Shown here one piece after another: positions 23,333-35,446 of a stretch of DNA of 64,000 bases. The stretch spans positions 1,550,001 to 1,614,000 of the forward strand of contig OY725496.1 of NCBI GenBank assembly GCA_963281255.1, read 5' to 3'. Position 1 is the stretch's first letter. Every line of letters begins with the position of its first letter. A model generated the notes under the pieces. It searched no databases, was not told where the DNA came from, and was given only the letters and a program-made list of their open reading frames with translations. Position numbers and translations under genes: made by a program. This DNA is from Aphrocallistes beatrix (taxonomy: Eukaryota; Porifera; Hexactinellida; Sceptrulophora; Aphrocallistidae).

Positions 23333-23591
23333 TAACATTCATCTAATGCCAAGCTATGGGCAGAAAGCAAGTCAGTTCATATATCTATTGTGTCGTTGTT
23401 CTGAATCATTTTCTTCTGATCATATTTTGGAATCTGGCTATATTTTGAAATTAGTTGGTCTACTCAAAAAGCTGAACAAGCAGCTTCTATCACATCCAAA
23501 TTCTCATGTCTACCAAATGCTTTTTAACTTTATTGAATGTGATGGATTTTATCTTGAAAATGAACCTTGCTTAGTATGCAATAATCCAGAG
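23333..23591 (+). CDS. UBR4: UBR4 exon 6 of window
   Basis: Acceptor TTTTGTAG, in phase 2, out phase 0 at GAG|GTAAAT. It encodes SYGQKASQFIYLLC, LLSHPNSHVYQMLFNFIEC and DGFYLENEPCLVCNNPE. The human equivalents are YGRKAAQFVDLLG, TNHPNSNIYNTL and DGYYLESDPCLVCNNPE, so assignment is firm. The CxxC at the end may help coordinate zinc with the following cysteine-rich part; that is inference. The preceding intron is only about 0.5 kb and holds a short TA run but no transposon I recognise. Confidence 0.95.
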
Positions 23592-23949
23592 GTAAATATT
23601 TAATGATAATATTTATATGCTATATGTATTAATTCGCTTCGCGCAGATGCGAAACGTGTGTAGTGAACACTTCGAGTTCACAGAGTGGCCCTGCGAGTGC
23701 TTAGAGTTCTCAGATTTGAGAGGCTTTCGTCTACAATTTCATCAGTGCTACATGAATATCTAATAATGATACTTTACTGTGTTCCATTGATGCAGAGGTT
23801 GAATATGAAATAAAGTTACAATAACGTCTCATTTATGATGCTTATTTCCATTTTGGAGGTTTTATTATCTTTATTTCTCGAGCAATGTGCATTTTAATCG
23901 ATTGGGAGTATGGATGCTTCGTTATTATGTATGTAATGATTTAATATTT

Positions 23950-24790
23950 TAGTGCCTGCTAGCATCATGTGAGGAATGTTATTTTACACTTTTGATTCAA
24001 ATTTCAACTAGCTATGAAGAATAATAACCAAATTATCCAGAAAATTTAAATTTCTAATTACAAAATGGTGATAGTAATTTCATAATTCCGTGTGGAGTTT
24101 TCGTTTAAGATCCGAACTTACTCGAGCTAGTAACAAAATACTCCGATATACCATTGATATGCTTTCTGCAACATGCAGATTTTCTCATCAATTCTGTATA
24201 CAATTTACAAATTTGCAAATCAGTAAATACGTGAATATCAAAGTCGTGTTTTAATTGTGTATATATGCGAGGAGTCTCAAGAAGTTCTGGCCTCATGCAA
24301 TGAATTAAAGTGTTTGCCAAACAATAGTTTAAATGCGAAATATTACTCCTTAAAAAAATTGTGGCAAATTTTGACAGATTTGAACTAAAATTAGCTACTT
24401 TTTCAACTCAGAAATTTCTGGACCTTGCAAAATTGGGAAATTTTTTTTGTTGAACAGAAAAGAGATCAGTGCATTCTGCAAGTATACATTTTTGATGATT
24501 CTAAGTGCTGGCATTTCTATGAATATAGTGTAAACTCTGGGAGATGTGTACCAATGATGCACGACATATTGTACAAACTTTAGAAATCAGTCCTGGCTAC
24601 ACAACATCAGATTTCTCGAGCACGGCTAGGATCACATCAATAAATTCTACCGTAGATAACATCTCTAAATACTTCTGTCTTACTGCTATAATCAATATCA
24701 CTCGAAAAATCACCAAATTTGTCAATTTTTCAATTTTTTGAAACGGAACGATGATGTCATAGCAGAGTGATGAGAGTGATGGTCAATACC
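23950..24790 (-). repeat. decayed F1 fragments
   Basis: 24060-24200 retains GTGATAGTAATTTCATAATT, GATCCGAACTTACTCGAGC and GATATGCTTTCTGCAACATG from the F1 5' half. 24650-24780 retains AACATCTCTAAATACTTCTG, ATATCACTCGAAAAATCACC and GATGATGTCATAGCAGAGTG from the 3' half. The stretch between is unrelated. Confidence 0.5.
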
Positions 24791-25180
24791 CCCGATTTTT
24801 ATACTCCATCTTATTTGGACGATCTCATCCTCTGAGATTATTCTTTAATGAGTTCATTAGAATATATGAATGCATTTAGCCTATGAACTATTAAATTTTT
24901 GGGTTTGAAGAATTATAAACTGATAAATAAATCCAATTATTATTTTTGATAAAGCATTTAACATTAAAGAAGTTACTCAATGAAGCGGTAATTCTTAATA
25001 TCATGGATGGTAAGTTACATAAGTGTAAAAATGTAATCCTTAGTAGTATTTAAATAAATTTTATGAGCTAATTCCCAAATATCAAAGCTTCATAAATCAA
25101 ATGACATTTACTAGATCACTTGATCATTTACTTTTCCCTCCGAAACAATTGTCACCTCACTTTCTTTCGACAAAAATAGA

Positions 25181-25716
25181 ATGCTTCCAGCATTTCTCTA
25201 TGATAAATCCACTTCAGAGTGTGAAGAGGATATGCAACAGCTCTGGCAATCTTTAATTGTAAGAAATGGTGCTCAAGATATTTACTATGATCTCTATGTA
25301 CGAGCATCAATATCCTCTTTACACTTTGAAACAATAGTGAACAAGTTAAAAAGGTTGTTGCCGATGTACCAATAAATAACTCGTACAAATATTGACTAAG
25401 AAATAAATTGAAAAAGGAATTAGACAATTCTAAAATTTCGCTGCCTTCTAATGTTATAATCAAATAAGTGCACCTATTCCAAAATCAAAAAAGATTCTTC
25501 CACGCGAGATTCAGTGTCTCCCAGACAATTCAACTCTTTAAAGAAAGTTATCCATTGGAAAAATGGGCTCAACAGTTACTAATCAAATAAGTGTAGAAAC
25601 AAAGAAAGAATGCATCGAAGTAGAACGAACCGAAATCACAGCTGAACAATATCCTGAATGTAGTATTGAAATTGATGGCATTATAGGTATATTTGAAGAT
25701 GAAGAGCCATCTTAAA
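25181..25716 (+). other. unassigned coding-like stretch
   Basis: One frame (25181-25375) reads STSECEEDMQQLWQSLIV and FETIVNKLKRLLPMYQ and stops. A second frame from 25561 reads VTNQISVETKKECIEVER and ECSIEIDGIIGIFEDEEPS and stops. The composition looks protein-like but no family comes to mind, and UBR4 exons 6 and 7 join without it. It may be the relic of a transposon or retrocopy. Confidence 0.25.
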
Positions 25717-25746
25717 AATAGTGTCTTCAACGCAAAAAAAGATATA

Positions 25747-26316
25747 ACAAGCGCGCTTCGCTTGCTTGCGCTGCGCGGTTGGCGGACACTTTGTATCCAC
25801 GGGAGGCGCCCTGCGGACGCATGGGGTCACATTGATTAATTATAAGGGAGATAACATCCCGATATATATCTGTCCTACTGTTACTATAATCGATATCGCA
25901 CGAAAAATCACCAAATTTGTCAATTTTTAAAATTTTGATGCGTAATGATGACGTGATAACAGAGTGATGAGTCATCATTTTTTGATGTTAGTTGTATCAT
26001 ATGTGAGGTATATTAATAGACACATTCTATTAAAATTTCAGCCCTTTATTAATTAAACACTTAAAATGGCTGAGTTATAGTCGAAAAACTGAATTTAATA
26101 ATTCTAAAAAATTGACAATGACGTCATAATCCCATAATGAATCGACGTTTTCTTCTGAGTTCAGAACTTACTGGAGCCATAGCTAAAAGACTAGAACTTT
26201 CCAAAATCAGCTTTCTGTGCCTGGCAGTTTCTTCAATCAATTCGTTACGTATGTAGTATATATATATACACTACTACTTAGTATATGCAAACATTAATCG
26301 AGTTCTATTATTAAGG
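25747..26316 (-). mobile_element. Helitron-like F1 copy, full length
   Basis: The reverse strand runs from A|TCCTTAATAATAGAACTCG through a TA tract, the F1 body and an intact tail to GCGCGCTTG|T. The 5' end has two substitutions relative to the consensus. About 570 bp. Confidence 0.83.
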
Positions 26317-26670
26317 ATAACGTAAAAACCCAGAAACAATGGATAAGACATCGTTTATCGAACTTTGCAAAATCATACTTTAAAAGGTATTCTTTAAGCG
26401 ATAAATACAAGTACTTAATGGCATATGTGACCTAACTCTATATAAAGAATCAGAACATTTAAAACTTAGTCTATTGAATCAAATTTCTTTTACAAATAAG
26501 TCTAGAAATAATTTCAGAAAACTAAATTTTAGGACTTCGACATAAAACAGTAATAACATAGATTTTCATATGAGATTTGAACTTGCTCGAGGCAGTGTGA
26601 CACAAAAATCTGCCTTCTGCACCGTGTTTTTATCAGATCCGTTGATAGATAGATAAATATCCATTACGTA

Positions 26671-26702
26671 GATGCTTCCATTGACTTGTCAATGGAAGCA
26701 TC
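26671..26702. repeat. perfect 15-bp stem hairpin
   Basis: GATGCTTCCATTGAC, then TT, then its exact reverse complement GTCAATGGAAGCATC. Intronic; no associated element seen. Confidence 0.75.
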
Positions 26703-27766
26703 CAATGGTCATTTACTATCTTCTATATTTCCGAATATTTTTGCTAAGGTGCTTCATAAATGTTTGTGTCTAGAAAATGGGGAAAATTCAAAAGAAAAAA
26801 TCTCGAATGCAAGGTACTTCTATGATTACACTTTAACAATTATTGTTCTTATTGATGATTACCGGTCTATAAACCAAAAGAAATATTCATATTTTCGTTT
26901 TTAATTAATAGCTACTATAAGAAGATACAAATATATTTAATCAGGAGAAAGATTTTTCGAATTTAACATTTTTTAGTTCAGATTTTTGGAGTCCCGGGTA
27001 TATAATATTTCAAAAGTTGTATTAAAAATATTTGGCGCAATGAATTGTGTCCATTTCTAAACTTAGCATGGGATGGATTCCATAAATGGAAACTGATTTA
27101 AGTTAAACTATATTATCTTAGTCAAATCAATGAAGCAAAATCTAGAACTTTTGGATTACTCTGTAGGTTATTGGGGGTGCTTGGTATAAATTTCTCCTTC
27201 CGATTTCACCTAACATCTAAATATACCCCTTGTTTAATTTTATTCTATTTCTCAGAAATAATATGTCCTCACTTGTCAGAATTTCATCAAATACATATCT
27301 ATTGTGTTTAATCACACAAGCAGCTAAATATTTTATGAGTAATTTATTATTATCTGATTCAAACCCAACGAAATTTGAAAGATAAGAGTCCCTTTCACTG
27401 TGGTGTAATTGGCAATCGTGTTATGGGTAAATTAGTCCCACTAATTTCTCAAATACCCTAATTCAGTAGGCGAAATTAATATTACTATTCAGTCAGATCC
27501 ATCCAGCATATTCACCTTAAATTCTAACAAATGAGATCAAAATTATCACATTTACAGGAACCCTTAATCGAAACGTTTTTTTTTAACATACCAAATTGTT
27601 CTAAGAATATATACCTTTTAGTATTTCACAATTCGGATGTCTTATGCTATTGACATGACCAGGGGAGTCCGAACCAAATTTAAATTAGGGGGCCAATTCC
27701 AAAATTCAAAGAAGTTTTAATAAATAATGTTATGATCTTAGGATAATAAATAATTGAATAAATCGT
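26703..27766. other. intron, no recognisable element
   Basis: AT-rich. No coding frame or termini that I can support. Confidence 0.3.
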
Positions 27767-28804
27767 TTAATTAAGATCATTAATTACAAATTTTCCAAAT
27801 ATGGATTGACGATGATCTGAGCGTCCAACAAATTCATTTGTCAGTTTAATCAAGCTCAGTTCATCTGTCTTTTCCTTGTGAATTTCTAAATCATTGCAGA
27901 GTTTAACGCATCTCTGCCATTTTTGAGCGGAGATAAGATTTGATAAGACGTAATGTGCTAAATGATCTTTCACTTACAGCATTAGTAGTAGCTGGCATTA
28001 CTACGATTAGTTTCGCAATAATGATAACTTCGGACAAAAACATTCTTTGAGTTTCAGAAAATGATTGAAGAGTCTTTAATTAAGAGAGAGGAAAGGGAAT
28101 TTTTGGATTTAACATTATGATTGGCTTCCAAAATCTCCAACTGCATTTTCAGTTTCTGAGGACAAAGATCATTTGCATAAATACTTGTTACAAAGTCAAA
28201 TTCTTCTTTATAAGTACTCCCATTCACACATTTTAACAAAAGATCTTGCAAGTTAGTGTATACCCGATAGCCTGGTTGATCAAATCTTTCTTGAATACAG
28301 GTAATAATTTGATCCAATGCTTAAAAATATACCGTTGTAGTAATCATCACTTGTTGTATGCAGGTTTGAAGCTGAATAATCTGTTTCAAATCTTTATGGT
28401 ACTTTTCTTTTTCTGGGCAATCTTGGTTCGCCTACACCTAATTCCTCCGCTGTTTTAATTGCACTTAACCAAAAAGAGTGAAATTTATCTTCTGTTCTCA
28501 TATCCTTTATGTTTTTAGTGTCATTTGTACAATCTGTTGGGCTTCTGCAACAGATATATCTGTCGATTGAAGTATCTTACTGAGATTTTCAGAATGGCCG
28601 AGAGGTTATCCAGTGAGTATTCCAAAAAGAAAATCTAAATTTTCCATGTAGGAAGATGCATCACAAATTATACTCTTAATTTCGATGTCTTTAGAATGAC
28701 ATAAGTATTCATTCCAAAGCAGTTGCAAAGCTCTTTTTTTATCTTAATGCAACGCAAAGCTTGTCCTCTAACTGTCCACCTTGTTGGGCACAAAACACGT
28801 ACTC
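27767..28804 (-). pseudogene. hAT (ZMYM1-like) transposase, C-terminal half
   Basis: Reverse-strand pieces in several frames read LDQIITCIQERFDQPGYRVY, then LQDLLLKCVNG, and a terminal segment with HKEKTDELSLIKLTNEFVGR and RQSIFGKF. This is the usual end of hAT transposases of the ZMYM1-like type. Frameshifts and stops interrupt it. Its N-terminal half is at 31435-31908; the Harbinger element at 28808-31434 split the two. Confidence 0.8.
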
Positions 28805-29411
28805 CAGCGGCCGTATTCACTAAGAACTTAAGATCGATCTTAGTGCTTAAGTCTTAAGTTCGATCTTAAGTCGTATTCACTAAGATTTAAGTTCGATCTT
28901 AAGACCGAACTTAAGACCGAACTTTAAGCAACCTAGGGAGGTGTCTTAAGTATTGGAATTGATTCGATTTTCACTAATTACTCCATAAATGTTGTTCAAA
29001 ATTACTTCTATCGAACATTGAATCTACCTTGATTGATATTAGACTTCAAATAAAATTTTAATATTTTTTAAACATTTCTCTTATTGTGTGTAACATCGCA
29101 ACATGTATCACATGCTATAGTTCGTGGCATATTCTTCTTGGGTTTGTATGAATAAACAAGCATACATTCTTTGATTGTATAATCTTACACTAATTCTAAC
29201 ATGCATAATTATAGAGACGGCTTTATATATTGATTTACATCATGATAATTACTTTGATCCTATTTTCCTATTTACAATGATTTTTCCAGCAGTCTCTGGC
29301 GTTTTAATCGATAATAGTCCCTCTGTTCTTCTATTAACTACAGCTGTGCTGAGAATACAGCCATCTGCTGGAACAAAACTTCCTGCTGTAACGGAAGTAA
29401 GTCTGCAGCCT

Positions 29412-30008
29412 TCAAGAGTTCGACAGAATCATCTCGTTCATCAACAGTTCGCCTTCTCTTCCGACTTTTTTTGATGTCTTATACGTTGTCGCTATTTCAA
29501 TTTCTGGAGACTCTAAAATTGGAGTATCTTCAGATTCATCTGGACCTGTAGCCGATACTGTTGACGCTATTGCTGGTGCTTGAAAAAGATCAGCAGCACC
29601 TGAAATTCCACTGAAAGCAGGGGTGTTTTGGAACATCTCTGTTACCCTATCTGCAGAGTCAGCAAAAATACTTCTATCTGCTGATAGGATTTGCATATCT
29701 TCGTCTTCTACCTGCCCCGCACTGTTTGTACCCCCTCCAGTCTTTCTGGCTTCCCTAAAGCTGGCATCAACTTTGGACTTTGCGTTTAGCTTTAGGTTGG
29801 TCCATTTTTTTCTGATATCTTCTACAGCTCTGGCATTGCCATGTATTGAGTTGAGTTTGGCTGCGATGTCTCTCCAGATTTGTTTCCTCCTTTTGTTTTT
29901 GTCGCCAGAATTTCCTGACCCTCTCAATATATCACCTGCTGACTCAATTTCATTAATGAGACTGCACTCTTCTTCTCTGGTCCAATTTGATTTTCGTGTT
30001 TTTTCCAT
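29412..30008 (-). CDS. Harbinger Myb/SANT-like DNA-binding protein
   Basis: It starts MEKTRKSNWTREEECSLI and has KRRKQIWRDIAAKLNS and AVEDIRKKWTNLKLNAK, a trihelix/Myb-like fold with the characteristic spaced Trp residues. This is followed by an acidic Ser/Pro-rich middle and ends GREGELLMNEMILSNS. In the relics at 8090 and 38060 the frame continues beyond this into a segment like LLPLQ...NRRTEGLLSIET, so this copy stops early by frameshift. In PIF/Harbinger elements this protein escorts the transposase to DNA. It is the downstream gene on the reverse strand. Confidence 0.82.
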   Translation of the reverse strand: MEKTRKSNWTREEECSLINEIESAGDILRGSGNSGDKNKRRKQIWRDIAAKLNSIHGNARAVEDIRKKWTNLKLNAKSKVDASFREARKTGGGTNSAGQVEDEDMQILSADRSIFADSADRVTEMFQNTPAFSGISGAADLFQAPAIASTVSATGPDESEDTPILESPEIEIATTYKTSKKVGREGELLMNEMILSNS

Positions 30009-30300
30009 TTGTTTCGGTATTGTTAATGCTAGTACTCAGCAGTAATTTATATACACGGGAAGACGCCGACTTACCATAACCACTGATGACACCATTTATT
30101 TTCGTAACACCAAATGACGCAGAAATCTTTTCGTCGATAGAGTTGAATTTATTTTACTTCTCATATCCAGTGTTTATATTTTGTCTAAGAGAGGTTTTCA
30201 TGTTACAATATACAAAGATACTTGTTGTTTATATGTTTTGTTTAATATAATTCATGAGATACAACTTATGCTCTTTGATAGCTCCTAAATTTAGATTAAT

Positions 30301-31070
30301 TCAACTAAAGTTATGAATAGCAAACTGATCCCTGTAGTGTTTTGCAGCAATTTGTCCAGTTTCCTCAAATGTAAACGGTTCATCCATAATGCTTGTATGA
30401 TGGTCAATAGTGGAATCTTCCAACATGGGCTGCTTCCAAACAATAGCCATATTATGAAGAACAGCACAGGCAAGAATACTAGTGCAGACTTTATCTGGAG
30501 CAATCCGGATCTCGCCGTGAAGGCAATGAAATCTTCTCTTCCATCTCGCAAAGGTTTGCTCGATCAATACACGCGTTTTTTTGTGGGAGTAATTATAATT
30601 CTCTTGGGCATTTGAAGCAGGTTGCCTGTATGGAGTTAATAAATAGGGTTTCAGCATATACCCACTATCACTTAATATATGCTCACCAGCCAAGAAGTTA
30701 TTCTCCACATATGTTCCGACCTGAGAGAGCTTCCAAATACGTGAATCATGAACTGAACCGGGGAATCTTGCCAATACATCGGAAAATCTACCATCAGGTA
30801 GACAGATAGCTTGGACATTTATGGAGTGGTAGAAATGTCTGTTTACATAATCTACCTCATTTTCAGAAGGCTTTTGAATACGAACATGCGTTCCATCTAC
30901 AAATCCAAGAACGCCGAGGAGGTTCTCGAGCTCATAAAACTGTGACTTAATCGTAGCCTTGTCAGCAGAACCGGGCATGCTAATGAACTTTGAATATACC
31001 GATTGCAGTCCAAGTGCAACCGCTCTGATGTACCTGCAAGCTGAGGGTTGGCTCACGTGAACTCCATCAC
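30301..31070 (-). CDS. Harbinger DDE transposase (N-terminally incomplete)
   Basis: The reverse frame opens at VHVSQPSACRYIRAVALGLQ, the helix-turn-helix part. The catalytic core follows: FVDGTHVRI (first Asp), PGSVHDSRIW (family hallmark), LSDSGYMLKPYLLTPYR (second Asp) and RVLIEQTFARWKRRF (Glu), then ACAVLHNMAI. All three acidic residues are present. About 255 codons against roughly 350-400 in complete relatives: the region before the HTH is cut off by a stop. A short segment MASIYVVVPPGMPG|GTGAGT upstream could be a remaining 5' exon. The enzyme would cut and paste the 28808-31434 element. Confidence 0.85.
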
Positions 31071-31437
31071 CACATAATAGAATTCAATCAAGTCAAAACA
31101 ATCTTTAACCACAGATATTCTAAGACACTCACCAGGCATTCCAGGCGGTACAACTACATAGATAGAAGCCATGTCTTACAGGAGTGGGTTAATCAATCTT
31201 CTTTGCTCCTAATATTGATATTAATGGCCTCAATTTTGCCTCAAAAAGAAGAAATATAGTTTATTTTTACTAGATCAATAATAAATGACTACTTACCATT
31301 ACCAATATTATACTTTAGTTTTGTATTTGATTAGTATAATGCTATATTCTAATAATATTAACCCTCAAGTTATTTCTAAGTTCGATCTTAAGATCGATCT
31401 TAAGACTTAAGATCGATCTTAGTGAATACGGCTGCAG

Positions 31438-31908
31438 GTGTACTATCTGCAAGCTGATCTTTGAGGCGATGTAGAAGCGAGTCTCTCTGAGGATCTCTTG
31501 ACTAGTTTAGCGATTTCCTGTGTTATCTCTACGCATCTTTCATAACTTCACATTGCTTAACGGTGTCATTGCAAGCTAAATTTAAGGAGTGCCCATAACA
31601 ATGAGTATAAACAGCACGTGGTTCCTCTTTTAAAACCTGTGTGGACCCTCCATTCCGGATCCCGGACATTGAAGCAGCACCGTCATAACACTGACCGCGT
31701 AACTTTGTGGAAGCTAGGTTAAGTCGTAGTTTAACATCGCGTATCATAGCTACTTTAGTACAATAGAATTTGCATCAGTTGATTTAATCTGATAAAGACC
31801 GATGAAATTCATTAGCTCTTAGTTCGTCATCTACCCAACGCATGCAGATAACTGCTTGCTCTTGTTAGAAATATCTTTTGTTTCATCCACCATACCATAA
31901 GAGAGTAG
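31438..31908 (-). pseudogene. hAT (ZMYM1-like) transposase, N-terminal half
   Basis: Reverse strand: MVDETKDISNKSKQLSACVR (catalytic first Asp region), then STKLRGQCYDGAASMSGI and YTHCYGHSLNLACNDTVK. CYDGAxxMxG and HCxxHxLNL are hAT signatures. A frameshift separates the two parts. Joined in order with 27767-28804 once the nested Harbinger is ignored. Confidence 0.82.
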
Positions 31909-32748
31909 AATGATACTGAATGAAGACAATCTGTTAACTGACGAAGAATATTGTGAGACATTCTTACATTTCATATCTCATTTTGAATATCATCTGAGGT
32001 ATATTTATTCGATTTTTCTTTCATCCAGGAATGATACGATAATCATCTTCTCTTCTAAACTTCAAAAGTTAACTAAAGTTGAATCGCATTCTTCATCATG
32101 ACCCCTAATTCCAAGACCTTGACGAGCAGTGTATCTTTTAAGGATTTAAAAAAATTTTTTGTTCTTTTTTAGGGTTAAAAAAAAATCCCCGGAATGAAAA
32201 AAATATATTATATTGGGATTTTTATTAATATAAATTCAAAAATTTGAAACGTTATTGTACTCGAAGCCATCTGAAACTCCCAATATTGGCTAGGAATGTA
32301 AAATTTATCATACTTCGAACACAATCATGTAATAATACGCTAATATAAAATATCCAACCATTTCTTAGTCATATATAAAAAATTTATATTATAATCTATA
32401 TTCTAGAAAAAAAATAAATCAGAAATAAAACACTTTTAGAAGTAAGAAAAAATTGCTTAAAAGATAGCCTGTTGACGAGCCAAGAATCTCATATTGGAGA
32501 GGATTTTCAAAAAGCAATGACGATTTTCACGTTTATCCAGCTCGAGTTATTTCGAAAGACTCTCAGCTACATCTTCCATTGTAGAAGGTGCTGTAATAAT
32601 TTTCAGGATCGATTTTTGTGGCATTTACTTTTTTCGTGTTGAGTGAATTTATCTACAGCAGCCATCCAATTTGAAAATCCTCTTTGAAAGAATGCATCAT
32701 CAGAATTGGATGCACATTGCAACTTCTTAAATAAATATCTTATACGTA
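31909..32748. other. intron, AT-rich, no recognisable element
   Basis: Poly-A-like and AT-rich tracts at 32140-32210 and 32400-32450. No supported feature. Confidence 0.3.
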
Positions 32749-33492
32749 TATTAAAATGCTAAGATTTTTTTGTTTTTTTTTGTGTTTGTCCGAATTGATT
32801 GAAGAATTGGGAAGTCATAGAGATGTGAAAATTGGCATGTAGGTGTCAAATGATATGACTACGATTAAGTTCTAAGATCTAAGCGAAATTTTCACATCTC
32901 TGCACAAAAAATGGAAAACAATTTTTCACACCTTTTCTATACAAAATAAATAACTCCACTATCACAATAGAAATAATTGTACAAGTAATAGATCGTCATT
33001 GTTGTTAATACTTCAAAGCCACAACTTATGTTTGATATCATAAATGTATTATAGTGTATGACAATAAAAAAGATTATCTGCATATTTTCACACCTTTATA
33101 TACATATTTTCACACCATTTGATGAATTTTGAAAATAATGCTGAAGACTAGCTTCCAACGGGTGACATGGGGTTTTCAGGGGTGTAGATTTCGAAATCAT
33201 ATTTTCGAGCAAATTTGATGATCAATTTGTTTACTTTTGTTTACAATAGATACATAAAGTAAACAAATTGCAAAAATGGGCTAGAGACTAGCTTTCAACG
33301 GTTGACATGAGGTTTTAGTGCTGTATATTTTGAATATTATATTTTCGGATCCATATGTGAAATTATTCGTTGAACTTTGTTTACAATATTTATATAAAGG
33401 AAAAAATTCTCAAAATATGTTAGATTGAGTAACTCCAGGCGCCAGCAGGGCGACTCTTCGGACACGCAGCGCAAGCAAGCGAAGCGTGCTTG
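32749..33492 (+). mobile_element. Helitron-like F2 copy
   Basis: Starts near A|TCTTATACGTATATTAAAAT, then TTTTTTTGT runs, CCGAATTGATTGAAGAATTG, and a body unlike F1 (repeated GAGACTAGCTTTCAACGG and TTGACATGAGGTTTT, TTTACTTTTGTTTACAATA). It ends in the shared tail CTCCAGGCGCC...GCAGCGCAAGCAAGCG to GCGTGCTTG|T. The GGACACAAAGT hairpin of the tail is deleted in this copy. Confidence 0.75.
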
Positions 33493-33503
33493 TTATATAT
33501 TAA

Positions 33504-35443
33504 GGATACCGCCCTCGAAAAAACATATGATTTGCATTACAGCATACGATGAAAGTAGAGCTATAAGAGATGTTAAGCGTGGGGAGGTATCTCCATCAAG
33601 AAATACTGGCACATTCCAAACCGTTTTTGATTCTCATTTCTAGATTTTGAGATACAGTGTCTCAAAGTCTGTTTTTTAAATTTTCCGCTAGCACATCTTA
33701 ATGGTAGAAATTTAGGCACTCAATGAATTGTTTAGGACATACCAAGGAATCAAACGCTTCCAAAATCGAATCATAGATAGTCTACCATATTTGCAACTTC
33801 ATAGGACCAGAAGAAAGTTAAAATGACAAATATTGTAAATTTTATCGGTGTCCGAAAAAAAAGGGCCAAAAAAGGGCCAAAAATGTCTGTTTTTTTGGGG
33901 AAATCATGAATAAAATCACCGAGTTAGAATATATCCAAAAAATGGTGGTCCTACGTTCATCGCCTAATGATATGAAACAACTCTTGAAATTTTCAAACTT
34001 CTATCTCAAACCAAATTTGAGAAATAATTCTGTAAAGACGGTCAATTTTGAAATTTTAAAGTCCCGAGATATAGAGATTTTAAGTTTAGGTGTTAAGAAG
34101 AATGTAAAATGAGTTATTAATAATGCACATAAGCATCCACAGACATTTATTCGCATCCATACTGCTGATTTAGGTATATTAAAGCCAAATATTTACCAAA
34201 AATAGCAAAAGTACCCTGAAAATCCACAAATTTCCTTGAGGCCCCTAACTCCGAATATTTTGAGATAATTGTAGATAATATTTCATATTCCTGGCACTGC
34301 GAAGTATAATCTATCAGTTTAGAATGAATAAAAAGCTTCCAAAAAGTATATTAGGAAGTTAGAGCGAAAGTCTACGACTTTTAGTTTCGAAGTTAGGATT
34401 TTCGAAAAATGCTACGTCATCATATGACAAAAATCTAAAACTTAACATTCCATAGGGTGTAGTGCAATTATTATCAAAGAATCATATATGTACACTAGTA
34501 AAAAGTATATTAGGAAGTGAGAACTAAGAATTTGGACTTGTATTTACAAAGATAGAGAGATATCTCTTTTTGGACCCTAAATGGGGGTTTTTGACCGAAT
34601 CTGCGAGGTCCAAGGCCAGAACTTTCAAAATAATTATCAAAAGTTCTCCAATTTTTCTGTACATATTATTAACGGCAATTGTATTCACTATTTAGCATAA
34701 TAGCTAAATTTGGACACATATTTAATGATTTGATTCGCCATTTTCTAATAGATTCAAAGTTCTCCATAGAATTTGTATTACAATTAAATCAATGATAAGT
34801 CGAGAATTATTTATTTTTTGACAAAGGAATGTTCGAGGAACCTATATATTTTCGCATATATCCTTTTATTTAAGGATATAATATATGATATATCTACAAT
34901 AGTTTTTAAGATATGACATCAGCCTCTTTCGGGACCTTAGAGGGATATTATGGCCGAACTTTACCTATAATATGCGATATCTCAAGAACAAATGGTCGGA
35001 TCCGAACAAATTTTTTTTTGAAACGATCAGAATTTTATTTCTGACCCAGTGATCGCTAAATATCTGAGATCAAACTTGCGATTTCCCGAGGATTATATAA
35101 ATGAACTCCCTTATAGAGCTATTTTGTTGGGATTTTATTTGCCCATTCTTTTAAATATTTGTGTTTTATAATCTCCAAAGGTGCTAAAACAATGTGAAGG
35201 TTCATATCATTAAAAAAATATCAAATAAGTTAAAAACTAACTGGTAAATGAGTCAAAATCCTCTAATAATTTTCAATTTTTATTAGCGCTAAACTTTAGG
35301 GGGTTATTTCGCAAAAAATACAAAAAAATGCCGTCCAAATAGTGCTATCAGATGGTGGACCGATCAGTAATACAATAAAATTAGCAATAAAACATTTTGC
35401 AGTTTTTTTTTACGCCAGTCAAGATTTTTCGAGGGCGGTATCC
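33504..35443. mobile_element. 1.94-kb TTAA-flanked element, non-coding
   Basis: Perfect inverted termini GGATACCGCCCTCGAAAAA and TTTTTCGAGGGCGGTATCC, with TTAA on each side (33500-33503, 35444-35447). A TTAA target suggests a piggyBac-like element, although the end sequence is not a classic piggyBac one. The longest open frame is under 70 codons, so it is non-autonomous or an unknown type. It sits exactly between two F2 copies. Confidence 0.75.
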
Positions 35444-35446
35444 TTA

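Larger units (their letters stand above)
28808..31434 (-). mobile_element. Harbinger element with two genes, CAG target duplication
   Basis: Ends read CGGCCGTATTCACTAAG and CTTAGTGAATACGGCTG, flanked by CAG on both sides (28805-28807 and 31435-31437). The subterminal regions are stacks of AAGATCGATCTTAAG palindromes. Inside, on the reverse strand, are a DDE transposase and a Myb/SANT-like protein, the standard two-gene PIF/Harbinger layout. Length is 2,627 bp. It is inserted in a hAT relic. The transposase N-terminus is missing and the Myb-like gene is truncated, so it is probably inactive. Confidence 0.9.

Noticed and set aside
29623-30045. 140-codon forward frame.
   Set aside because: Antisense shadow of the Harbinger Myb-like gene.
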